Positions 1 through 4,994 of a stretch of 6,750 bases of DNA are shown piece by piece (the stretch's first letter is position 1; the number at the start of each line of letters is the position of its first letter). The stretch covers positions 1-6,750 of the forward strand of contig JAURJS010000048.1 in the NCBI GenBank assembly GCA_030832135.1. Reading direction: 5' to 3'. A program made the translations under genes and the position numbers. The notes beneath the pieces were generated by a model that was given only the letters and a program-made list of their open reading frames with translations, ran no database searches and was not told the origin of the DNA. Source of the DNA: Candidatus Planktophila sp. (GTDB lineage Bacteria > Actinomycetota > Actinomycetes > Nanopelagicales > Nanopelagicaceae).

Positions 1-74
1 ACAGCCTGCAATACAAGTTCGCGTTGCGGCGTTAGACGCAAGCCTTTTTCATGAAGTTCGTGCTTATCTGCCAT
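1..74 (-). CDS. Fur-family metal-responsive regulator, N-terminal fragment
   Basis: Only the first 24 codons lie in the window; the gene continues past position 1. The reading begins M-A-D-K-H-E-L-H-E-K and then has GLRLTPQRELVLQA, the first helix of the winged-helix domain of Fur-family repressors. The wording is closest to the actinobacterial GYRLTPQRQLVLEAV type seen in the nickel regulator Nur and its relatives, rather than Zur or FurA/CatR; this sub-type call is from memory and rests on very few residues. The metal-binding part is outside the window, so metal specificity cannot be judged. The ATG at 72-74 (read on minus) has an AAGG ribosome site (82-85) 7 nt upstream. It lies 32 bp downstream of the DUF1416 stop on the same strand, so it is probably the next gene of the sulfur operon. 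Confidence 0.82.
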   Translation of the reverse strand, partial: MADKHELHEKGLRLTPQRELVLQA

Positions 75-106
75 GTCTGAACCTTACTTTCCCAATACAA
101 GATTTG

Positions 107-430
107 TTAGATGGTAATTACCAAGTCGGTGGCATTTCCTTGCGCGGCAACGAGGCGCTTCTCCACGCGAGCACCTGGCGCCTGGACTACAAGAGTCCAA
201 GTACCAGGGCTAGCGAAGAAACGGAATTGTCCCTCCGTATTTGTTGGAACTTCTGCGGTGAACTCCCCGGTGGCATCGAGTAATCGCACATGGCCATTGG
301 AAACAGGTGTGCCATTAGGCACTGAGTCTGAGCTCCCGTCCCGAAGAATCTGACCTTGAATAACTGTCTGCTTCGAAAGATCGATTCCATCAGTCGATGG
401 ACCTCCTGGGCGCGCACCGCAAGTCTTCAT
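107..430 (-). CDS. sseC: SseC-like DUF1416 protein
   Basis: Small 107-residue protein of the actinobacterial DUF1416/SseC family, usually encoded directly after the CysA-type sulfurtransferase. An N-terminal CGARPGGP stretch carries the single cysteine (C4), matching the family's MCGA.AGGP start. The rest reads as one beta-rich, transthyretin/CNA-B-like domain: TVIQGQILRDG, GHVRLLDATGEFTAEVPT (residues 47-64), GQFRFFASPGTWTL (67-80). There is no signal peptide or membrane segment, so it is probably cytosolic. The family's biochemical role is not settled; a role as sulfur-carrying partner of CysA through C4 is inference from gene order. The start is well fixed by an AAGGAG site (435-440) 4 nt before the ATG. 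Only 34 bp separate it from the cysA stop, so the two are almost certainly one transcript. Confidence 0.9.
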   Translation of the reverse strand: MKTCGARPGGPSTDGIDLSKQTVIQGQILRDGSSDSVPNGTPVSNGHVRLLDATGEFTAEVPTNTEGQFRFFASPGTWTLVVQAPGARVEKRLVAAQGNATDLVITI

Positions 431-464
431 AGTGCTCCTTTGATTCTCTCCAGAAATTCAATCA

Positions 465-1304
465 TTAAGCTAGAGCGCCGATCTCAACAGGAACACCGAC
501 GAGTGAACCGTATTCTGTCCATGAACCGTCGTAGTTCTTCACATTGCTTACGCCGAGAAGTTCATGGAGAACGAACCATGAGAATGCAGAGCGCTCACCG
601 ATGCGGCAGTAAGCAATAGTGTCCTTAGCTAGATCAACGCCGGCAGTTGTGTAGATCTCCTTCAATTCAGCATCTGACTTAAATGTTCCATCTTCATTTG
701 CAGCCTTTGACCAAGGAATGTTCTTTGCAGATGGAACGTGGCCCTTCACCTGTCCGCCTTCTTGTGGAAGGTGTGCAGGAGCTGCGAGTTCACCTGAGAA
801 CTCAGCTGGTGAGCGCACATCAACGATGTTCTTCACACCGATTGCAGCGATAACTTCATCGCGGAATGCGCGGAGTGTGAGGTCCTGATCCTTTGCAACA
901 TAGCGAGTCGCAGTACGAGCTGGAAGATCGGTGACGAATGGGCGGGCATCGAGCTCCCAGCGCTTACGTCCACCATCAAGGAGGCGAACATCCTGGTGGC
1001 CATAGAGCTTGAAGTACCAGTACGCATATGCCGCAAACCAGTTGTTATTACCGCCGTAGAGAATGACTGTTGTGTCATTTGCAATACCGCTCTTGGAAAG
1101 TAGAGCTTCAAAGCCTTCTTTCGAGATGATGTCGCGACGGAGGCCATCTTGTAGATCTTCGCGCCAGTTAAAGGTAATTGCATTCTCAATATGGCCCTGT
1201 GCATAGAGCGCTGTATCTTCATCGACCTCAACAATGACAACTGCTGGGTTATTGATGTTCTCTGCAACCCAATCGGCTGTTACTAGAGCTGTTTCACGTG
1301 ACAT
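465..1304 (-). CDS. cysA: Thiosulfate sulfurtransferase (tandem rhodanese)
   Basis: 279-residue sulfurtransferase with two rhodanese domains, the usual length for the actinobacterial CysA2/SseA group. The family moves a sulfane sulfur from thiosulfate (or another donor) to cyanide or thiol acceptors through a cysteine persulfide. The first domain (about residues 8-125) has YGGNNNWFAAYAYW where the catalytic loop would be, without a cysteine, so it is structural. The second (about 145-275) has VDVRSPAEFSGE and the active loop CRIGERS with catalytic C233, followed by FSWFVLHELLG and the C-terminal NYDGSWTEYG signature. It is cytosolic, with no signal peptide. The ATG has an AGGAG site (1311-1315) 6 nt upstream. 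It lies 51 bp after DUF4395 and 34 bp before sseC, matching the cysA-sseC pairing of mycobacteria and Streptomyces. The natural sulfur acceptor cannot be read from sequence. Confidence 0.96.
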   Translation of the reverse strand: MSRETALVTADWVAENINNPAVVIVEVDEDTALYAQGHIENAITFNWREDLQDGLRRDIISKEGFEALLSKSGIANDTTVILYGGNNNWFAAYAYWYFKLYGHQDVRLLDGGRKRWELDARPFVTDLPARTATRYVAKDQDLTLRAFRDEVIAAIGVKNIVDVRSPAEFSGELAAPAHLPQEGGQVKGHVPSAKNIPWSKAANEDGTFKSDAELKEIYTTAGVDLAKDTIAYCRIGERSAFSWFVLHELLGVSNVKNYDGSWTEYGSLVGVPVEIGALA

Positions 1305-1355
1305 GGATATCTCCTAATAGTTAGTTAAAAAACGATAATTGATAGTTACTTATAT
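1305..1355 (-). other. AT-rich spacer between DUF4395 and cysA
   Basis: Fifty-one bases, very AT-rich compared with the surrounding genes. Read on the minus strand it contains two TAACTAT words flanking a run of six T, and ends in the AGGAG ribosome site of cysA. It could carry an internal promoter for cysA-sseC, but no hexamer pair stands out, and I see no hairpin strong enough to be a terminator. Confidence 0.4.
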
Positions 1356-1802
1356 TTATTTAGAGGTAAGACGCACTAGTAGTAAATACATCTCGCAACC
1401 GAGGCAGTAATTAAATGCTGCGTTGAGGAATGCCGCGCCGAGCGCTGCACCTACTGCAATTGTGAAGAGTAGATCGACTCCGGTAAATGCGCCGAATGTT
1501 CCAGAGATTGCAAAGAGAAGTCCAACTGTCTGAGCAAACTTCGGTGGTCGCACATCCTCCGTTGGGCCAGGTTGCGACAAGCGAGGCTTGATCAGGGTCT
1601 TGAAGATGAAACCATATGGAGTGAATTGTGGACCGCGGATTGCGCCAATCGCAAAGACCAGTGCCTGCGCAAGGATTACCCACTTATTCTGAGTAACGAG
1701 TGCGATAGCAAGAACAGTCGTTGTGATGACAGCGCCGAAACGTGGGCCGCGCGCATCGATATAGATACGTGCTACCTCTGGCTTATCGAGAACTTCTGAC
1801 AT
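1356..1802 (-). CDS. DUF4395 integral membrane protein with C-terminal CxxC
   Basis: 148-residue multi-pass membrane protein of the DUF4395 family. Near the N-terminus is the family-type DARGPRFGA (residues 16-24). Hydrophobic segments lie at about 22-38, 41-56, 89-107 and 110-140, with a basic-polar loop (roughly 66-88, KTLIKPRLSQPGP) between the second and third. A CLGC motif (C133, C136) sits at the end of the last segment, a spacing typical of redox-active or metal-binding cysteines. Function is not established. Genes of this family often sit beside thioredoxin-like and rhodanese genes, as here, so a membrane thiol-redox or sulfur-handling role is a reasonable inference. The ATG has an AAGGA site (1811-1815) 8 nt upstream. 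A 194-bp gap precedes it, so it may have its own promoter. Confidence 0.88.
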   Translation of the reverse strand: MSEVLDKPEVARIYIDARGPRFGAVITTTVLAIALVTQNKWVILAQALVFAIGAIRGPQFTPYGFIFKTLIKPRLSQPGPTEDVRPPKFAQTVGLLFAISGTFGAFTGVDLLFTIAVGAALGAAFLNAAFNYCLGCEMYLLLVRLTSK

Positions 1803-1996
1803 TTTTCAATTCCTTAATCTTTAATGTGTGGGCAGGGCTAATGAGATTAATTAGCGCAGCGACACAAAGAACCAGCAAGGCGGCCGTAGTCGAGGACTCG
1901 GCGCTTGGTGAAGTAGCTGGTTGGAATTGCGAACATAGCGAAATAGTAAGCGAGGGGCTTTAAAGTAGCGAGTTGCAAGTAAGTTGCAGAAAGCCG
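1803..1996. other. Gap between thiX and DUF4395, no convincing gene
   Basis: This is the longest non-coding stretch in an otherwise tightly packed window. On the minus strand a frame that directly continues after the thiX stop stays open for about 49 codons to a TAA at 1847-1849, but its first ATG (1934-1936) gives only 29 residues and has no clear ribosome site. A second minus frame encodes a hydrophobic segment of roughly 15 residues (LLVLCVAALINLISP) with no ATG start. An imperfect promoter for DUF4395 can be drawn on the minus strand: TTGCTG (1873-1878), a 17-nt spacer and GCTAAT (1850-1855), but the match is modest. A CTAAT-N7-ATTAG inverted repeat (1838-1854) overlaps it. The gap could be promoter DNA, a decayed small membrane-protein gene, or both. 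Confidence 0.4.
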
Positions 1997-2410
1997 TTAG
2001 GCGATAGCCGCAAGGGCTGCGACTACTTGATCACGCTTAGGTGTGCCAGCAGCGCGCCCCACCTCAATACCTTCGCGATTGAGGAAGATCGTGGTGGGCG
2101 TTGAGCGAATATCGAGTTGGCGCACGAGCTCGAGATGAGATTCAGCATCGATATGGATGTGTTTCACATCGTCCATCGGTATCACCATCTGTGAGAGGAG
2201 GGCATGTGTTGCCTTACATGGTGCGCAGAATGCGGATGAGAATTGCACCATTGTGGCTCGTGATCCGAGATCTTCACCTAATACCGATGAGTCGAGGCGA
2301 TGGCCCGGCACTGATTTCTTAGTGCGGATAGCGCCCTCACGCTTCTTCCACCAGAAGCCATATGCGCTGGCGATGGCCAACACAATAACGAGTGGAAGAT
2401 AGGTTTTCAT
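1997..2410 (-). CDS. thiX: Membrane-anchored thioredoxin-like protein (ThiX)
   Basis: 137-residue thioredoxin-fold protein tethered to the membrane. Residues 3-20 (TYLPLVIVLAIASAYGFW) form one hydrophobic helix followed by the basic WKKREGAIRTKK, and no lipobox or clear cleavage site is seen, so it is probably an uncleaved anchor. The fold follows with VQFSSAFCAPCKATH, giving the redox pair C62/C65 (CAPC), then HIHIDAE, the cis-proline strand RSTPTTIFL (P105) and the C-terminal helix. The orientation of the domain is not certain: charge after the helix would favour a cytoplasmic domain, while many tethered thioredoxins face outward. The start at 2410 was chosen because it puts the anchor at the N-terminus; a longer frame to 2467 would overlap the first codons of glnR and adds no family-like sequence. 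It corresponds in position to Rv0816c of M. tuberculosis. Confidence 0.88.
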   Translation of the reverse strand: MKTYLPLVIVLAIASAYGFWWKKREGAIRTKKSVPGHRLDSSVLGEDLGSRATMVQFSSAFCAPCKATHALLSQMVIPMDDVKHIHIDAESHLELVRQLDIRSTPTTIFLNREGIEVGRAAGTPKRDQVVAALAAIA

Positions 2411-2427
2411 AAGAGTATTCTCACACA
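2411..2427. promoter_or_regulatory. 17-bp divergent start region, thiX and glnR
   Basis: Only 17 bases separate the two opposing ATG codons, too few for two promoters with separate leaders. For glnR, TATTCT (2416-2421) sits 12 to 7 bases before the A of the ATG, where a -10 element would be if transcription starts at that A. Neither gene has a recognisable Shine-Dalgarno sequence here, which also fits leaderless mRNA, common in Actinomycetota. The -35 regions would lie inside the opposite coding sequence; TGGAAG at 2393-2398 is only a weak match. For thiX the -10 is less clear. This reading is inference from spacing. Confidence 0.45.
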
Positions 2428-3138
2428 ATGGCCAAGGTGTTGCTACTGACAAATACCCAGGGCGCAAGCGCAGAAGTTCTGCCAGCGCTCGGCCTCTTGT
2501 CGCATCTTGTCAAAGTCCTTCCGCTCGAAGCTTCGGTACTGGTTGATGCACCTGTCATGGATCTGATCTTCGTTGATGCACGCCGAGAATTTCCCGCAGC
2601 TAAATCGCTCACACGTTTAATGGCAACTACTGGCGTGGAACAACCAATCATCGTCATCACAACTGAAGGTGGCCTCACAGCTATCAGCGCTGATTGGCAG
2701 ATCTCTGATGTCATTCTCGATTCAGCAGGTCCTGCCGAAGTTGATGCGCGTATCCGCTTAGCAGTTGATACTCGTGCATTTGCTCGTGAGGCGCTCGAAG
2801 GTGCTTCCACTGAGATTCGTCAGGGCGATGTCGTCATCGATGAAGGAACATACACAGCAAAGATTCGTGGCACCTCACTTGATCTAACCTTTAAAGAGTT
2901 TGAACTTCTTAAATTCTTAGCACAACATCCAGGTCGCGTCTTCTCTCGCGCCCAGTTGCTCCAAGAGATTTGGGGCTATGACTACTTCGGTGGCACTCGC
3001 ACCGTGGATGTGCACATCCGTCGCCTTCGCTCAAAGCTAGGCCCAGAGTTTGAATCCATCATCGGCACCGTCCGCAATGTGGGTTACCGCTTCACAGTCC
3101 AGCAACCTGGGCGCGAAGCAACATCTGAATTGGTGTAA
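2428..3138 (+). CDS. glnR: GlnR, OmpR-type nitrogen regulator
   Basis: 236-residue orphan response regulator, very close to Streptomyces GlnR and Rv0818. In that family it controls nitrogen assimilation genes such as glnA and amtB by binding paired GTnAC-type boxes. The atypical receiver (1-115) starts KVLLLTNT, without the acidic pair of normal receivers, and keeps D50 and R52 (FVDAR), residues that stabilise the GlnR dimer by charge contacts rather than by phosphorylation. [12 protein letters not shown] (79-90) and [15 protein letters not shown] are GlnR-type signatures. The winged-helix DNA-binding domain (about 130-225) has [39 protein letters not shown] and [18 protein letters not shown], almost identical to Streptomyces GlnR. 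The start aligns with the GlnR N-terminus (MxxxLLLTN). The C-terminal tail is much shorter than in Streptomyces. No histidine kinase lies nearby, as expected for GlnR. Confidence 0.95.
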   Translation: MAKVLLLTNTQGASAEVLPALGLLSHLVKVLPLEASVLVDAPVMDLIFVDARREFPAAKSLTRLMATTGVEQPIIVITTEGGLTAISADWQISDVILDSAGPAEVDARIRLAVDTRAFAREALEGASTEIRQGDVVIDEGTYTAKIRGTSLDLTFKEFELLKFLAQHPGRVFSRAQLLQEIWGYDYFGGTRTVDVHIRRLRSKLGPEFESIIGTVRNVGYRFTVQQPGREATSELV

Positions 3139-3144
3139 ATAACC

Positions 3145-3618
3145 ATGCGTAAGATTCTTAAGCTCTCAAGATCATTAACTGATGCAATTCCTCATATCGA
3201 GCATCCATATCAATTCATCACCTTTGATCCTGAAGTTCACTGTGAAGCGTGGCTTGATCTCAACAATAAGATCTTTAGAGTCCATCCAGATCAAGGTAAC
3301 TGGGCGTTGGCCGATCTTGAGAACCGAATGCGCGAACCTTGGTTTGATCCAAGCGGCTTCTTCCTCTGCATCAATAATGGAATCATCGTTGGTTTCTGCT
3401 GGACCAAGATCCACCAAGACTTTGTCAATCAAGATCCCATCGGTGAGCTCTATGTCATCGGCGTAGATCCAGAGTTCAGTGGTCGAGGTATCGGCAAAGC
3501 AGTCTGCCATGAGGGTTTGATCTACCTACGCGACAAGGGCATCAAGAGTTCAATCTTGTATGTCGATGAAGATAATGCAGCAGGTATTGGTCTCTACAAA
3601 TCTCTCGGATTTAATTAA
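3145..3618 (+). CDS. mshD: Half-length MshD-like GNAT acetyltransferase
   Basis: 157 residues matching the linker and C-terminal half of mycothiol synthase MshD, which acetylates Cys-GlcN-Ins with acetyl-CoA in the last step of mycothiol synthesis. MshD is normally about 300 residues with two GNAT domains. Here KILKLSRSL (3-11) corresponds to the interdomain segment, then NNKIFRVHPDQGNW (40-53), REPWFDPSGFFL, GFCWTKIH (83-90), GELYVIGVDP (100-109), the acetyl-CoA loop FSGRGIGKAV (111-120) and SILYVDEDNAAGIGLYKSLGF. The CoA loop has S112 where relatives have Q/R. The protein ends right after SLGF, about a dozen residues before the usual end, so the last beta strand seems missing. The start is 6 bp after the glnR stop with no clear ribosome site, suggesting coupled expression. 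The C-terminal domain is the catalytic one in MshD, so activity is possible; decay or a different substrate are alternatives. Confidence 0.82.
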   Translation: MRKILKLSRSLTDAIPHIEHPYQFITFDPEVHCEAWLDLNNKIFRVHPDQGNWALADLENRMREPWFDPSGFFLCINNGIIVGFCWTKIHQDFVNQDPIGELYVIGVDPEFSGRGIGKAVCHEGLIYLRDKGIKSSILYVDEDNAAGIGLYKSLGFN

Positions 3619-3624
3619 GAGTTA
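3611..3624. other. Tail-to-tail stop junction
   Basis: The palindrome TTAATTAA (3611-3618) contains the mshD-like stop, and the aminotransferase stop (read on minus) is only 3 bases further. All three plus frames stop here (TAA 3612-3614, TAA 3616-3618, TAG 3623-3625). There is no hairpin with a T-run, so no intrinsic terminator separates the converging transcripts, and their 3' ends probably overlap. Confidence 0.7.
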
Positions 3625-4980
3625 GCCAACGAGTTCTGCACACATTGCGCGGAAGGCCGCGGTATGAGCATCAACATCAGCTGCAGTTGTGTCAGGACAC
3701 ATCAACGCCATATTGTGAAAAGGCGTCAGCAAGAATCCATCGTTAAGTAAACGCAAGTGGATGTATTGCTCGAGTGCGAAGTCACCTGAATCTGCCGCTT
3801 CTTTTCCTGTGCGAGGTGCCTTGCCCTTAAAGATGTACTCACCACGAGCGCCTAAGCGGTTGCAGTGCCAATCAAGGTCAAACTCCTTAATTGCAGCATC
3901 AACGCCATCTGACCAGCGATCTCCAAGTTCAATCATCTTCGCAAAGTTCGCCTCTGTGAGAACATCAGTCAACGTTGCTCGCATCGCAGCAAGGGCCAAG
4001 ATATTTCCGGCGAGAGTTCCACCGATTCCACCGGTGTCGATCTTTTCAATCTCCACCTTCGCCTTAATTGCATCAGCAACTGCCTGCGTCATTCCAAATG
4101 TTCCCACTGGAATACCAGCAGCAAGTGCCTTACCGATAGTAAAGAAATCTGGCTTGAGACCTAGTTGCTTAGTCATTCCACCAGGACCTACAGAGATGGT
4201 GTGAGTCTCATCGATAATCAAGAGGGTGCCGTACTTCTTACATAGCTCTTCCACGCCCTTGAGATAACCCTCAACCGGCAAGACGATTCCAATATTGGTC
4301 ATCGCAGGTTCCATCAGGATTGCTGCAACATCACCATGAGCAAGTGCTGCCTCCATTGCAGGCAGATCATTAAATTCAACAACTCGAGTGGTGACATCAA
4401 GTTCAACTGGGGCGCCGATATTTCCCTCGCGCTTGATGGTGAAACCTGCATCATCGAGCGTTGCAAAGGTCTCATCGACAGAGCCGTGGTAGCAGCGATC
4501 AATGACCACAATCTTGCTCCGCCCGGTAATCATGCGTGAATAGCGGATTACATGGCGATTGGCGTCGGTAGCAGAGACGGTGAACTGCCAGAGCGGCAAG
4601 CCAAATCGTTCGCGCAATAAGTCAGAGACGATTGCAGCATTTTCAGATGGCAACATCGCGGTGATGCCCTTATCAATCTGCGCCTTAACTGCAGCGACAG
4701 TTGCTGCAGGTGAATGTCCGGTCATCGATCCAGTGTCACCGAGACAGAAGTCGATGTAATCGTGTCCGTCGAGATCAGTGAAGTGAGCACCCTTCGCCTC
4801 TTTCACAAATACTGGGTGGGCACCTGGCCACTTAGCCATCCATGACATTGGAACGCCTTCATGCATCACCTTAGATGATTGGTTAAATGCAGCTGTTGAT
4901 GCTTTATGGAGATCGAGGAAGCGCTGCTCTTCAATCTTCATTAACTCGGCGATACGTTCTGGACGAATGGTTGTAGACAT
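3622..4980 (-). CDS. Class III PLP-dependent aminotransferase, substrate unknown
   Basis: 452-residue fold-type I aminotransferase of class III, related to glutamate-1-semialdehyde aminomutase and beta-amino-acid transaminases. Visible are the entry segment GAHFTDLDGHDYIDFCLGDTGSMTGHSP (start at 65), the phosphate-binding loop SATDANR (136-142), YHG (164-166) stacking on the cofactor, EPAMTNIG (224-231), IIDETHT with D257 contacting the PLP nitrogen, the Schiff-base lysine in TIGKALAAGIP (K284), and GGTLAGN (T322). The motifs SATDANR and DETHT differ from the common SGTEAN and DEV(M/Q)TG, pointing to a distinct subgroup often annotated only as aspartate aminotransferase family protein; it is not a clear HemL. 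It follows the photolyase by 14 bp on the same strand. That gap has no real Shine-Dalgarno sequence, so translation may depend on coupling. M14 is a possible alternative start, less likely. Amino donor and acceptor are unknown. Confidence 0.92.
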   Translation of the reverse strand: MSTTIRPERIAELMKIEEQRFLDLHKASTAAFNQSSKVMHEGVPMSWMAKWPGAHPVFVKEAKGAHFTDLDGHDYIDFCLGDTGSMTGHSPAATVAAVKAQIDKGITAMLPSENAAIVSDLLRERFGLPLWQFTVSATDANRHVIRYSRMITGRSKIVVIDRCYHGSVDETFATLDDAGFTIKREGNIGAPVELDVTTRVVEFNDLPAMEAALAHGDVAAILMEPAMTNIGIVLPVEGYLKGVEELCKKYGTLLIIDETHTISVGPGGMTKQLGLKPDFFTIGKALAAGIPVGTFGMTQAVADAIKAKVEIEKIDTGGIGGTLAGNILALAAMRATLTDVLTEANFAKMIELGDRWSDGVDAAIKEFDLDWHCNRLGARGEYIFKGKAPRTGKEAADSGDFALEQYIHLRLLNDGFLLTPFHNMALMCPDTTAADVDAHTAAFRAMCAELVG

Positions 4981-4994
4981 GTCGGAGAGTCTAA

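Noticed and set aside
833..1267. 144-codon minus-strand ORF inside cysA in another frame
   Set aside because: Out-of-frame shadow; the cysA frame carries complete rhodanese motifs.
1305..1355. Intrinsic terminator between DUF4395 and cysA because of the T-run on the minus strand
   Set aside because: No GC-rich stem precedes the six T; the two TAACTAT words are direct, not inverted, repeats.
1847..1936. 29-codon minus-strand ORF in the thiX-DUF4395 gap
   Set aside because: Too short, no clear ribosome site, no recognisable family; kept only as a possible remnant.
1742..1963. Plus-strand ORF across the DUF4395 start and the gap
   Set aside because: Mostly antisense to DUF4395, with no family resemblance or supporting start signal.
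2411..2467. Longer thiX start at 2467 adding 19 residues
   Set aside because: The extension overlaps the first codons of glnR, puts a proline-rich non-family stretch before the membrane anchor, and has no better ribosome site.
2421..2810. 129-codon minus-strand ORF opposite glnR
   Set aside because: Serine/arginine-rich shadow of the GlnR receiver domain, no independent evidence.
3761..4204. 147-codon plus-strand ORF inside the aminotransferase
   Set aside because: Antisense shadow of a strongly conserved coding region; its composition is low-complexity and unlike a real protein.
3622..4980. HemL (glutamate-1-semialdehyde aminomutase) for the aminotransferase
   Set aside because: The cofactor loops differ (SATDANR and DETHT rather than the usual SGTEA and DEV), and there is no porphyrin gene nearby.
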